Shown: in pieces, positions 1 to 7,358 of the stretch | Numbering within the stretch: the stretch's first letter is position 1 | Layout of the letters: each line of letters starts with the position of its first letter | Assembly: GCF_009429125.1 (NCBI RefSeq) | Contig: NZ_CP045529.1 | Location: 124,001 to 188,000 of the forward strand | Reading direction: 5' to 3' | DNA length: 64,000 nt | Origin: Luteimicrobium xylanilyticum | GTDB taxonomy: Bacteria; Actinomycetota; Actinomycetes; Actinomycetales; Cellulomonadaceae | Notes under the pieces: generated by a model | The model's database searches: none | The model's input: only the letters and a program-made list of their open reading frames with translations | Told to the model about the DNA's origin: nothing | Translations under genes and position numbers: made by a program

Positions 1-355
1 CGAGGCCCTGCACCGACTCGTCGTTCAGCCCGACGTTGAGGACGGTCTCCATCATCCCGGGCATCGAGAACCGGGCCCCCGACCGCACGGACACCAGCAG
101 CGGGTCGCGGCGCGTGCCGAGCCGCCGCCCGACCTTGTCCTCCAGGTGCCGCAGCGCCGTCGTGACCTGGACGCGGAGCTCGCCCGGCTCGTCGCCCTGC
201 GCGAGGTACTCCCGGCACGCCTCGGTCGTGATCGTGAAGCCCGGGGGGACCGGGAGGCCGAGGCGGGTCATCTCGGCGAGGTTGGCGCCCTTCCCGCCGA
301 GCAGGTCGGCCCGGTCCTTGTCGCCCTGCGTGAAGTCGTACACGTACGTCGTCAT
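1..355 (-). CDS. ppdK: Pyruvate, phosphate dikinase, N-terminal part (cut by window edge)
   Basis: The reverse strand encodes the N-terminus of pyruvate, phosphate dikinase, which interconverts pyruvate, ATP and phosphate with phosphoenolpyruvate, AMP and pyrophosphate in the cytosol. The start is the ATG at 353-355. The visible 118 residues begin MTTYVYDFTQGDKD, followed by the family's GGKGANLAEM motif and LPVPPGFTITTEAC, then VSVRSGARFSMPGMM and TVLNVGLNDESV, all hallmarks of the nucleotide-binding N-domain. The remaining ~770 residues lie beyond position 1. Family assignment is firm; nothing can be said about the phosphohistidine and PEP domains. The gene is divergent from the MOSC gene at 438. 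Confidence 0.95.
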   Translation of the reverse strand, partial: MTTYVYDFTQGDKDRADLLGGKGANLAEMTRLGLPVPPGFTITTEACREYLAQGDEPGELRVQVTTALRHLEDKVGRRLGTRRDPLLVSVRSGARFSMPGMMETVLNVGLNDESVQGL

Positions 356-437
356 GGCGGACCTCCGGCGTCGATACCTGGGCTCTTCCAGGCTGGTGCG
401 CGACCCGCGTCCGCGCAAACGCGCGAGAATGCCGACC

Positions 438-1115
438 ATGGTCACTGCGTTTCCGGCGTCGGGCACCGTCCTGGCGGTCTGCCGCGTCCACGCCCTCCTG
501 CCCGACGACGGCGCCGTCGGCGTGACCGCGATCGACAAGCGTCCCGTCGAGGGCCCGGTCCACGTCCGGCGGCTCGGCCTGTTCGCGGACGTCCAGGCGG
601 ACCGTGCGCACCACGGCGGCGAGGAGCAGGCGGTCTACGCGTACTCCCAGGAGGACGCCGACTGGTGGGCCGCCGAGCTGGGCCACACCGTCACGCCCGG
701 CCTGTTCGGGGAGAACCTGCGCACCCAGGGGCTCGAGGCGAGCCGCGCCGTCGTCGGGGAGCGGTGGCGCGTCGGGACGGCGCTGCTCGAGGTCACGCAC
801 GAGCGGGCGCCCTGCGCGACGTTCGCGCGGCGCATGGGGCTCCCGCGCTGGGTCAAGCGGTTCACCGAGGCGAACCGGGTGGGCTGCTACTTCCGCGTCC
901 TGGAGACGGGGGACCTGCGGGCCGGGGACGGGATCGTCGTTGAGCACCGGCCCGACCACGGGGTGACGGTCGCGGACTGGTTCGCGTCACGGACCACGGC
1001 GCCCGAGACGCGCGGCGACGTGTCGCGGCGCCTGCTCGACGCCGAGACCGCGGGCGAGGTGCGGCTGTCCGCCGAGGTGCGTGCGCGGGCGACCGCGGCG
1101 CTCGCTCAGGCCTGA
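438..1115 (+). CDS. MOSC domain protein (YiiM-like)
   Basis: This is a 225-aa protein of the MOSC (molybdenum cofactor sulfurase C-terminal) superfamily. It is close to the stand-alone YiiM group, which handles molybdenum cofactor and reduces N-hydroxylated substrates. Visible signature: KRPVEG early, then ADRAHHGGEEQAVYAYS and LFGENLRTQGL, and the expected cysteine in ERAPCATFARRMG that would ligand molybdenum. Two in-frame ATGs exist (429 and 438). I use 438 because the extra residues MPT add nothing to the fold. The C-terminal ~40 residues are helical and less conserved. Its stop overlaps the 3' end of the convergent membrane-protein gene by 10 bp. The substrate is unknown. Confidence 0.85.
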   Translation: MVTAFPASGTVLAVCRVHALLPDDGAVGVTAIDKRPVEGPVHVRRLGLFADVQADRAHHGGEEQAVYAYSQEDADWWAAELGHTVTPGLFGENLRTQGLEASRAVVGERWRVGTALLEVTHERAPCATFARRMGLPRWVKRFTEANRVGCYFRVLETGDLRAGDGIVVEHRPDHGVTVADWFASRTTAPETRGDVSRRLLDAETAGEVRLSAEVRARATAALAQA

Positions 1116-1411
1116 CGGTCGGAGAGCGCCCACGCCGCACCGGCCGCGACGCCCGCGACCGTGAGCACCGACGGCCAGGCGCCGATCTTCTTCGCGAGCG
1201 GGTGCGACAGCCCGAACGCGCCGACGTACGTGGCGGCGAGCGCCGTCGTCGTCGCCGGGCCCGACCGCGCGAGCCAGTGCCGGCCGGCGAGCACGCCGCC
1301 GGCCGCGAGGACGACGCCCGCGAGCGCCCGGACCTTCGTCGCCCGCCCGACGGCGTAGCCCCCGACGAGGGAGCCGGCGACGAGGGGAGCGGTGGGGAAG
1401 CTGGAAGCCAT
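1106..1411 (-). CDS. Small membrane protein of unknown function
   Basis: This 101-aa protein is hydrophobic over most of its length, with about three predicted membrane-spanning stretches (residues ~8-22, ~30-45, ~78-96) separated by short basic turns (GRATKVRA, SHPLAKK). It begins MASSFPTAPLVAGSLVGGYAVG at the ATG near 1411. I do not recognise a named family. The length and composition fit small actinobacterial inner-membrane proteins. It converges on the MOSC gene with a 10-bp 3' overlap and has no obvious partner, so its function is open. Confidence 0.6.
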   Translation of the reverse strand: MASSFPTAPLVAGSLVGGYAVGRATKVRALAGVVLAAGGVLAGRHWLARSGPATTTALAATYVGAFGLSHPLAKKIGAWPSVLTVAGVAAGAAWALSDRQA

Positions 1412-1512
1412 GCTCCGACGCTAGCCCCGTCCGATGAGAAATCCGGGCCCGGGGGGTCTGTCCTGGTGTGAGGGTGGGCACACGGCCCGCCCGGGCAGCG
1501 AAGGAGCCGGTC

Positions 1513-2022
1513 ATGGGCAGCACCTACCTGGGCCTCTGGTACGAGTCGAGGGCCGAGGAGGCCGCCGAGCTGTACGTCTCGATCTTCCCGAACTCGCGGA
1601 TCGTCTCGACGGTGCGTCACGACGAGGCCGTCCCCGACCAGGAGCCGGGCGTGAAGGCGACACCGGGGTCCGTGTTCTACGTCGACTTCGAGCTCGACGG
1701 CCTGCACGTCCAGGCCCTCAACGGCGGACCGATGTTCCCGCACACGGAGGCCGCGTCGATCGTCGTGGACTGCGACGACCAGGCGCAGGTCGACGAGTAC
1801 TGGGAGAAGCTGACCGCCGACGGCGGCGAGCCCGGCCCGTGCGGGTGGCTCAAGGACAAGTTCGGGCTGAGCTGGCAGATCGTGCCGAAGCGGTTCGCCG
1901 AGATCATGTCGGACCCGGACCGGGAGGCCGCAGGTCGCGCGTTGAAGGCGATGATGACGATGGGCAAGCTGGACGTCGCGGCCCTCGAAGCCGCGTTCCG
2001 CGGCGAGGACGCTCCCGTGTAG
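1513..2022 (+). CDS. VOC superfamily protein (PhnB/3-demethylubiquinone methyltransferase-like fold)
   Basis: This is a 169-aa protein of the vicinal-oxygen-chelate superfamily, in the PhnB-like branch often labelled 3-demethylubiquinone-9 3-methyltransferase. Visible family features: LGLWYESRAEEAAELYVSIFPNS at the start, VFYVDFELDGLHVQALNGGP in the middle, and WEKLTADGGEPGPCGWLKDKFGLSWQIVP near the end. The ORF extends upstream to 1468, but the ATG at 1513 is preceded by a good ribosome site (GAAGGAG at ~1500-1506), so that start is preferred. It is probably a small cytosolic metal-binding enzyme or resistance-type protein. The metal ligands and reaction cannot be assigned from sequence alone. 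Confidence 0.85.
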   Translation: MGSTYLGLWYESRAEEAAELYVSIFPNSRIVSTVRHDEAVPDQEPGVKATPGSVFYVDFELDGLHVQALNGGPMFPHTEAASIVVDCDDQAQVDEYWEKLTADGGEPGPCGWLKDKFGLSWQIVPKRFAEIMSDPDREAAGRALKAMMTMGKLDVAALEAAFRGEDAPV

Positions 2023-2590
2023 TCGACCGCTCCGCGCCGCCGGGTGGCGCCGTCGGACGTACGCTCGAAGTACGGGCGGCGGACGCTGCCCGTGCGGCGG
2101 TGAACCCGCCGCGGTCCACCGCTCGCGGCGGTGGCCGAGCTGCCGGACGGCCGACGGGTTCTGACGACGAACCGTCTGCGGGCGGTGCGAGCGCCGGAGG
2201 CCGCCATGACCGGTTCAGTGATCCGTAACGTCGAGGTGGAGCGCCCGTCGGGCGCGGTCGGGCGGCTGTGGTGGCTGCCCGCGGGCGGGCAGGGTACGTG
2301 GCGCCGGTCCGCGGGCGCCGCCTCGAGTCGCACGGGCGGCCACCGGTTCCGGGTCGCCGCCCCGGGTTCCGCCTGTGGGTCGGTGTGAGCACCTACCAGA
2401 CGGCCGAGGATGCCGTCGCGTCGGTGCTCCGGACGCTCGGGTCCGGTCGGGTTCCGGTCGGGTTCCGGTCGGGTTCCAGGCTCCGGGGTCTACGGTCGCA
2501 CCGTGACGACCTGCGTCTTCTGTGGCGAGCCGGTAGAGCTGCGTCCGACAGCCGCGGGCCGCCTTGCGCGCGGCATTTCCTGCTGACGCC
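2023..2590. other. 568-bp stretch without a supported gene
   Basis: No ORF here has both a credible start and recognisable protein character. The longest forward frame (2131-2388, 85 codons) is arginine- and glycine-rich and looks like GC-driven open frame. Near the end lie a three-copy 11-bp tandem repeat (2445-2477) and a 27-codon frame starting GTG at 2503 whose product contains a CxxC (TTCVFCGEPVEL). That short frame could be the remnant of a zinc-ribbon peptide or nothing at all. No terminator hairpin of note was seen. Confidence 0.5.
2445..2477. repeat. 3 x 11-bp tandem repeat
   Basis: Three perfect head-to-tail copies of GGTCGGGTTCC lie in the non-coding stretch about 110 bp before the kinase-like gene. 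A copy-number change here would alter spacing without touching a protein. Confidence 0.85.
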
Positions 2591-3502
2591 GTGACGGATC
2601 CTCGCGATGATCGACCGGTGAGCCCACGCCTCCACGACGACGAGGTCGAGGTCCGCGACGACGTCGTCCGCGCTCTCGTCGACGACCACGACCCCGCCTG
2701 GCGGGACCTGCCGCTGCGGCGCGTGCCGAGCACGGGTACCGACAACATCGTCTACCGGCTCGGCGACGACCTCGGCGTGCGGGTGCGACGGATCGACGGG
2801 GCGGCCGCGCAGGTCGAGCGGGAGGTGCGCTGGCTCCCGTCCCTCGCCCCCCACCTGCCGTGCGCGCTCGCGACGCCCGTCGCCGTCGGGAGTCCCGGGC
2901 ACGGGTACCCGTACCCCTGGCTCGTCTTCTGCTGGCTGCCGGGTCGAGATCTCGCGCACGTCGCCCTCGACGCCGCGCCCCCGCCCACCGGGTGGTGGGC
3001 AGGCGTCGCCGAGGGGCTGGGCGCCGTCGTGCGGGCGCTGCACGCCGTCAGTCTGCCGGACGCTCCGGCCGCGGGGTCGCGGGGTAGGTCCCTCGCACCC
3101 CACGACGACGGCGTCCGGCGACTCGTCGGGGACGTCGCCGCGCTCGCCGCACCCCCGTGGCCGCACGACCCGGTCTGGGTGCACGGCGACCTGCTTCCCG
3201 GGAACGTGCTCGTCCCGGACGAGCCCGCCGCACCCGGCCCGGGCGACGTCGTGGGCGTCATCGACTGGGCGGCGTCGGGCCTCGGGGACCCGGCCTGCGA
3301 CGCCATGGTCGCGTGGTCGCTCCCGACGACGGCGCGTCGCGCGTTCCATGAGGCGGCCGGCTTCGACGACGCCACCTGGGCGCGGGCCCGCGGGTGGGTC
3401 CTGCAGCAGGCGCTCGCGTTCATCCCGTACTACCGCACGACCATCCCCGACGGTGTCGAGGGTGCTTGGCGGCGGCTCGGCGCGGTGCTCGCCAAGGTCT
3501 GA
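2591..3502 (+). CDS. Aminoglycoside phosphotransferase-family kinase
   Basis: This APH/choline-kinase-fold protein is about 303 aa and should transfer phosphate from ATP to a small molecule in the cytosol. The kinase core is complete: STGTDNIVYRLGDDLGVRVRR resembles the nucleotide-binding strand region, VWVHGDLLPGNVLV is the catalytic HGDxxxxN loop, and VIDWAASGLGDPACD is the metal-binding IDW/DFG-equivalent. A late LQQALAFIPYY helix is typical of the family. GTG codons at 2591 and 2618 are both possible starts and neither has a strong ribosome site, so the first residues are uncertain. The real substrate is unknown; most chromosomal members are not antibiotic-resistance enzymes. It ends 12 bp before a convergent membrane-protein gene. 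Confidence 0.85.
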   Translation: MTDPRDDRPVSPRLHDDEVEVRDDVVRALVDDHDPAWRDLPLRRVPSTGTDNIVYRLGDDLGVRVRRIDGAAAQVEREVRWLPSLAPHLPCALATPVAVGSPGHGYPYPWLVFCWLPGRDLAHVALDAAPPPTGWWAGVAEGLGAVVRALHAVSLPDAPAAGSRGRSLAPHDDGVRRLVGDVAALAAPPWPHDPVWVHGDLLPGNVLVPDEPAAPGPGDVVGVIDWAASGLGDPACDAMVAWSLPTTARRAFHEAAGFDDATWARARGWVLQQALAFIPYYRTTIPDGVEGAWRRLGAVLAKV

Positions 3503-3514
3503 GCGGGGGGATCC

Positions 3515-3736
3515 TCAGGCGCGACCGCCCCGGGGGGCCGCGGCCCGACGGCGCTCGCCGCGCAGTCCCGTCACAGCCAGCAGGGCGCCGAGCACGGGGA
3601 CCACGACGGCGGCCCCGAGATACGCCAGCGCCCGCAGCGGCCGTGGGCGCGCGTCGACGACGAGCACCACGGTGACGATCACGCCGATCGCCCAGAGCGT
3701 CAGGACGGCAGCCTCGCCGGCATCGAGCTGGAGCAC
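3515..3736 (-). CDS. Small two-helix membrane protein
   Basis: A 73-aa protein starts at a GTG (3734-3736) preceded by a strong ribosome site (GGGAGGAGA, about 7 nt away). Two hydrophobic segments (residues ~9-27 and ~38-60) are separated by a basic turn (DARPRPLR), and a basic/proline-rich tail follows (RGERRRAAAPRGG). This resembles the short membrane hairpin proteins often annotated as PLDc_N-like, but the match is only by architecture. It lies just downstream of the ABC exporter genes on the same strand (77-bp gap) and might be co-transcribed. Function unknown. Confidence 0.6.
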   Translation of the reverse strand: MLQLDAGEAAVLTLWAIGVIVTVVLVVDARPRPLRALAYLGAAVVVPVLGALLAVTGLRGERRRAAAPRGGRA

Positions 3737-3813
3737 GTGCTCTCCTCCCACATGGTGGTCCCCGCGTCGTCCGCGATCGTGGACCGCCGACCTGGGAGGA
3801 AGCAGGACGTCCG

Positions 3814-4620
3814 TCAGCGGCTCGTCGACCGCCGGTACTGCAGGTTCGCGAGCGGCACGAAGATCAGCAGGATCACGACCGTCCAGATCAGCGTGTAGAG
3901 CGCGGCGTGCTGGAGCGGCCACGCGGTCGGCTGGGGCGTCCCGGCGGGGATGTTCCCGAACAGCTCGCGCGACGCCTGCGTCGCCGACGACACCGGGTTC
4001 CACTCGGCGATCGACTGCAGCGGACCGGGCAGGGTGTCGAGCGGCACGAACGTCACGGCGATGAACGTGAGCGGGAAGATCACGATGAACGACGCGTTGT
4101 TCACGACCTCCGGGCTCGGCACGAGCATCCCGATCCACGCCATGATCCACGAGACCGCGTACGCGAAGACGATCAGCAGCAGGTAGCCGGCGGCGGCGTC
4201 CCAGAAGCCGCCCCGGATCCGCCACCCCACGATCAGGCCTGTGAGCGACATGACGATCAGCACGATGACGTTGTTGATGACGTCGGACAGGGTCCGGCCC
4301 GTGAGCACCGCCGACGGTGCCATGGGAAGCGACCGGAACCGGTCGATCACGCCCTTCTTCACGTCCTCCGCGAGGCCCGCACCCGTGATGGTCGCCCCGA
4401 AGATCACCGTCTGCGCGAAGATCCCCGCCATGAGGAACTCGCGGTACGCCTGCGCGTTCCCGTTCTGACCGATCGCCCCGCCGAACACGTACGCGAAAAG
4501 CAGCACGAACATGATGGGGGAGAGCGTCGTGAAGACCAGGAGGTCGGGCACCCGCTTGATCTTGATGATGTTGCGCCACGCCACGACCGACGCGTCGGAC
4601 AGCACGTACGGGGCTCTCAT
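3814..4620 (-). CDS. ABC-2 type transporter permease (DrrB-like)
   Basis: This 268-aa inner-membrane permease belongs to the ABC-2/DrrB family and forms the channel of a drug or lipid exporter with the ATPase encoded just upstream. It starts MRAPYVLSDASVVAWRN and has six hydrophobic segments. The family-typical loop after helix 2 (AEDVKKGVIDRFRSLPMAPSAVLTGR) is present, as is the late EWNPVSSATQASRELFGN segment. The ATG overlaps the stop of the ATPase gene by 4 bp (ATGA), so translation is almost certainly coupled. In characterised relatives DrrAB pumps anthracyclines; the substrate here is not predictable. Confidence 0.92.
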   Translation of the reverse strand: MRAPYVLSDASVVAWRNIIKIKRVPDLLVFTTLSPIMFVLLFAYVFGGAIGQNGNAQAYREFLMAGIFAQTVIFGATITGAGLAEDVKKGVIDRFRSLPMAPSAVLTGRTLSDVINNVIVLIVMSLTGLIVGWRIRGGFWDAAAGYLLLIVFAYAVSWIMAWIGMLVPSPEVVNNASFIVIFPLTFIAVTFVPLDTLPGPLQSIAEWNPVSSATQASRELFGNIPAGTPQPTAWPLQHAALYTLIWTVVILLIFVPLANLQYRRSTSR

Positions 4621-5645
4621 CGGACCGTCTCCTTCGCGTTCGTGTCGGCGCCTTCGGCGGCGCCGGAGTCCGCCTCTTCCTCCGCGACGTGCCCGGTCAG
4701 CGTGAGGAAGACGTCGTCGAGCGTGGGGCGCCGCAGCCCGACGTCGTCGAGCTCGATGCCCGCTGCCTCGAGCTCCCGCAGTGCGGCGGTGAGCGCCTGC
4801 ACGCCCGTGCCGACGCTCACCGAGAAGGTGCGGCGCTCGCGGTCGACGTGCGGCCGGCCGGACCCGAGCGGCGTGAGGAGCCGCTCGGCGTCGTCGAGCC
4901 TGGCCGCGTCCCGGACCGTGACCTCGAGCCGCTCCCCGCCGACCTGGCGCTTGAGCTCGTCCGCGGTGCCGCGGGCGATGATCCGGCCGCGGTCGATGAC
5001 GACGATGTCGTCGGCGAGCATGTCGGCCTCCTCGAGGTACTGCGTGGTGAGGAGGAGGGTGGTGCCACCCGAGACCAGGGACCGGATGACCTCCCACATG
5101 TCGGTGCGGCCGCGCGGGTCGAGACCGGTCGTGGGCTCGTCGAGGAACAGGACGGGCGGGTCGGCGACGAGCGCGCCCGCGAGGTCCAGCCGACGGCGCA
5201 TGCCGCCCGAGTAGGTCCGGGTGGGGCGGTCGCCCGCCTCGTCGAGGCGGAAGTCCGCGAGGAGCTCGCGCGCGCGGGCCGCGCTGCGCTTCTTGCCCAG
5301 GTGGTACAGGCGCCCGATCATCACGAGGTTCTCGAAGCCCGTGAGGTACTCGTCGACCGCCGCGTACTGCCCCGAGAGCCCGATCTTGCGCCGGACGCCC
5401 GCCGGGTCGCGCCGGACGTCGACGCCTGCCACCTCCGCGGTGCCCTCGTCCGCGGGCAGGAGGGTCGACAGGATGCGCACGATCGTCGTCTTGCCGGCGC
5501 CGTTGGGGCCCAACAACCCCAGGACGGAGCCGCGGGGCACGTCGAGATCGACGCCTGCGAGTGCGGTGACCTCTTTGTAGCGCTTGACGAGACCACGTGC
5601 ACGAACGGCAGGCGCGGGGACGGGGGCGGTGTCCGTGGGGTCCAT
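4617..5645 (-). CDS. ABC transporter ATP-binding protein (DrrA-like)
   Basis: This 342-aa ATPase is the partner of the ABC-2 permease. It has the Walker A motif GPNGAGKTT (residues ~46-54), the signature YSGGM (~145-149) and Walker B VLFLDE (~165-170), followed by the switch-region LLLTTQYLEEAD. The C-terminal domain after residue ~230, including LEAAGIELDDVGLRRPTLDDVFLTLTG, is the DrrA C-terminal extension. The acidic tail is longer than usual. It is the first gene of a two- or three-gene leftward unit and overlaps the permease gene by 4 bp. A CRP/GlxR-like palindrome lies about 38 bp upstream of its ATG. Confidence 0.93.
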   Translation of the reverse strand: MDPTDTAPVPAPAVRARGLVKRYKEVTALAGVDLDVPRGSVLGLLGPNGAGKTTIVRILSTLLPADEGTAEVAGVDVRRDPAGVRRKIGLSGQYAAVDEYLTGFENLVMIGRLYHLGKKRSAARARELLADFRLDEAGDRPTRTYSGGMRRRLDLAGALVADPPVLFLDEPTTGLDPRGRTDMWEVIRSLVSGGTTLLLTTQYLEEADMLADDIVVIDRGRIIARGTADELKRQVGGERLEVTVRDAARLDDAERLLTPLGSGRPHVDRERRTFSVSVGTGVQALTAALRELEAAGIELDDVGLRRPTLDDVFLTLTGHVAEEEADSGAAEGADTNAKETVR

Positions 5646-5682
5646 CGGAGTGTCCTTCTGACGGTTGCGGCGGGCACATGGA

Positions 5683-5698
5683 TGTGAACTGGGTCACA
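5683..5698. promoter_or_regulatory. CRP/GlxR-type operator
   Basis: The 16-bp site TGTGAACTGGGTCACA has perfect TGTGA and TCACA arms separated by 6 bp, the consensus of CRP-family regulators (GlxR/Crp in actinobacteria). It lies ~38 bp upstream of the ABC ATPase start and ~50 bp past the end of the azoreductase gene. Placement fits a promoter-proximal control site for the exporter; binding is inferred. Confidence 0.6.
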
Positions 5699-5751
5699 CC
5701 CACCGTAGGAGGAGACTCCGACAAGGCGCGCGACTCATCGCCCGCTCTCCG

Positions 5752-6405
5752 TCAGAGGGTTGCCGCGAGCTCCTCCAGCTCCGTCGTCGCGGCAGTGAAG
5801 CGCCGCTCGAACCGCTCGCGTTCGCCGGCGAACGCGGGGGTCGTGACGCTGAGCGTCCGGTCGACCGTCACGACCCGCACCGCCATCCCCAGCGCCTCCC
5901 CGAGGATCAGCCTGAGCACGGGGAGGGCGTGGTCACGGCCCTCGGCCTCGGAGTCGCCGTAGTGCGCGGTGCCGCGTGTCGCGACGACGACCGCCGGCCG
6001 TCCGCGCAGCGGTTGCGCGCCGCCGTCACCGAACGGGGCCGTCGTGCCGGGGACGTGCACCTGGTCGAGCCACGCCTTGAGCGTCGCGGGCAGCCCGTAG
6101 TTGTACAGCGGGGCGCCGATCACGAGGGCGTCCGCGGTGAGGAGCTCGTCGAGGACGCGCGCCTGCGCGGCGATCGCGCCCCCCGGCACGACGACGGCCG
6201 GCCCGCGGAGCGCCGGCGCCCAGTGCAGCGCGCCGTGCCCGGGTGGCGGGACCGGGTCGGTGCGCAGGTCGTGCTCGACGACGGCGCGGTCCGGGCCCCC
6301 CGCGAGCCAGGCCCGGGTGAAAGCGTCGGTGAGAAGACGGGAGACGGAGGTCGCGTCGTCGTCGTACGAGGAGTCGAGACGGAGGAGGGTCGGCACCCGC
6401 GTCAC
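5752..6405 (-). CDS. FMN-dependent NADH-azoreductase family flavoprotein
   Basis: This 217-aa flavodoxin-like oxidoreductase of the AzoR/acyl-carrier-protein phosphodiesterase family probably reduces quinones or azo compounds with NAD(P)H and FMN. It opens VTRVPTLLRLDSSYDDDATSVSRLL, matching the usual LRIDSS...S(V/R)SR start. It then shows GAPLYNYGLPATLKAWLDQVHVPGTTA, the FMN-binding core, and VVVATRGTAHYGDSE. The reverse frame is open well upstream through a 9-bp repeat (encoding Ala-Ala-Arg), but the family alignment supports the GTG at 6405. The repeat begins 6 bp upstream, so the Shine-Dalgarno region is formed by repeat units, which is unusual. Confidence 0.82.
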   Translation of the reverse strand: MTRVPTLLRLDSSYDDDATSVSRLLTDAFTRAWLAGGPDRAVVEHDLRTDPVPPPGHGALHWAPALRGPAVVVPGGAIAAQARVLDELLTADALVIGAPLYNYGLPATLKAWLDQVHVPGTTAPFGDGGAQPLRGRPAVVVATRGTAHYGDSEAEGRDHALPVLRLILGEALGMAVRVVTVDRTLSVTTPAFAGERERFERRFTAATTELEELAATL

Positions 6406-6410
6406 GCTAG

Positions 6411-6497
6411 TCGCTGCCCTCGCTGCCCTCGCTGCCCTCGCTGCCCTCGCTGCCCTCGCAGCCCTCGCAGCCCTCGCCGCGTCGCCGCGTCGCCGCG
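6411..6497. repeat. 9-bp and 8-bp tandem repeat block
   Basis: Five copies of TCGCTGCCC followed by two of TCGCAGCCC (6411-6473) run directly into three copies of TCGCCGCG (6474-6497). On the reverse strand each 9-bp unit carries a purine-rich GAGGG, so the block supplies the only Shine-Dalgarno-like sequence for the azoreductase gene starting at 6405. Confidence 0.9.
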
Positions 6498-6635
6498 GAA
6501 CCGATCCGTGAGCCAGCGAGGCCGCGCGAGTCGGTGGGGCTGGTGGGTGGTGGGTGGGTGGGTGGGATTTGCGGGTCGGCGGGGAGCCGTGGTCGCGTCG
6601 GGCGTCTCGCGCGCTCGGTAGGCCCTCCGTGTGAT

Positions 6636-6669
6636 TTGACGATATGGAAAGTCGCTGGGAGACTTTCCA
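6636..6669 (+). promoter_or_regulatory. Candidate promoter with 9-bp inverted-repeat operator
   Basis: Arms TGGAAAGTC (6645-6653) and GACTTTCCA (6661-6669) form a perfect inverted repeat with a 7-bp spacer. A third half site TGGAAAG follows at 6673-6679, overlapping the start codon of the membrane-protein gene. A TTGACG (6636-6641) placed 17 bp before GAGACT could act as -35/-10. If so, transcription would start at or next to the ATG. The likely binder is the winged-helix regulator encoded at 7355 in the same operon (inference). Confidence 0.55.
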
Positions 6670-6671
6670 GC

Positions 6672-7358
6672 ATGGAAAGCGCCTCTCGCGAGCCACAGCA
6701 GCCCGAGTCTCAGCAAGCTCACTCCTCACCGCAGGAGGAAAGTCGCGCAGGTGTCCCGGCCGTCGGCGACGCCGACGGGCCTCGGCTCGAGGCTGTCACC
6801 AGTGCCAGTGCCAGTGCCGGTGCTGGTGCTGGCGTCTCCCCGGGTGTCCTCGATGCCCCGGGTGCCCTCGATGCCCGGGTCGCCCTCGACGCCGTCGCCA
6901 ACTCGAAGGCGCTCGTCGCCGAGCGGATGCGGCGCGGACCCCGCTGGTACAACCCGGTCTACGGTGCCGCATGCGGCCTGCTGGTGCTCTCGATCGGGTT
7001 GCCGATGCCGTGGTTCTTCGTCGGGGTCACCGTCGCCCTGATCACGTTCGGGTTGCTGATCCGCATCTATCGGGAGCGGACCGGCATCGTCCTCGGAACC
7101 GGCAACCCTCGCCCACGCGGGATCTACCCGTGGCTCGTCGCCGTGCTCGGTATCGGTGCTGGCGCCTCCTACCTCGATGGCCACCACGGCTTCCCGCTCG
7201 GGGTTCCGATCGTGGCGGTCGCGGTGGGCGTGGCGTGCTGGGTGCTGAGTCGTCGGTACGACGCCGCGCTCTTCGCTCTTCTCGAAGGCGACGGTGACCC
7301 CGATACCGACGGCGCGCGTGCGGGCGGACGTGAAGGCGCTGGCGAGGCCCGCCCATGA
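6672..7358 (+). CDS. Membrane protein with low-complexity N-terminus, co-operonic with winged-helix regulator
   Basis: This 228-aa protein has three parts. Residues 1-~75 are a cytosolic, low-complexity region with Ser-Ala and Gly-Ala dipeptide runs and a repeated VLDAPGALDARVALDAV pattern. A basic helix (RMRRGPRWYNPVYG) precedes four hydrophobic segments (~97-200). The tail is acidic and glycine-rich. The ATG at 6672 lies 3 bp after an inverted-repeat operator. The gene's stop overlaps the ATG of the regulator gene (ATGA), so the two are translationally coupled. Such membrane protein plus winged-helix pairs are common in actinobacteria, but I do not know a tested role. Confidence 0.7.
   Translation: MESASREPQQPESQQAHSSPQEESRAGVPAVGDADGPRLEAVTSASASAGAGAGVSPGVLDAPGALDARVALDAVANSKALVAERMRRGPRWYNPVYGAACGLLVLSIGLPMPWFFVGVTVALITFGLLIRIYRERTGIVLGTGNPRPRGIYPWLVAVLGIGAGASYLDGHHGFPLGVPIVAVAVGVACWVLSRRYDAALFALLEGDGDPDTDGARAGGREGAGEARP
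6801..6893 (+). repeat. Intragenic short repeats (6-bp and ~18-bp)
   Basis: Within the membrane-protein gene, 6801-6832 holds runs of AGTGCC then GGTGCT-like hexamers, encoding Ser-Ala and Gly-Ala. Positions 6842-6893 hold about three diverged 18-bp units (GTCCTCGATGCC-type) encoding VLDA/ALDA. Unit lengths are multiples of three, so copy-number change keeps the frame. Confidence 0.75.

Noticed and set aside
2131-2388. 85-codon forward frame in the intergenic stretch
   Set aside because: Arg/Gly-rich composition, no ribosome site and no recognisable fold; probably chance.
6406-6729. N-terminal extension of the azoreductase through the 9-bp repeat
   Set aside because: The extension would encode Ala-Ala-Arg repeats; family members begin right at the LLRLDSS strand, so GTG 6405 is better.
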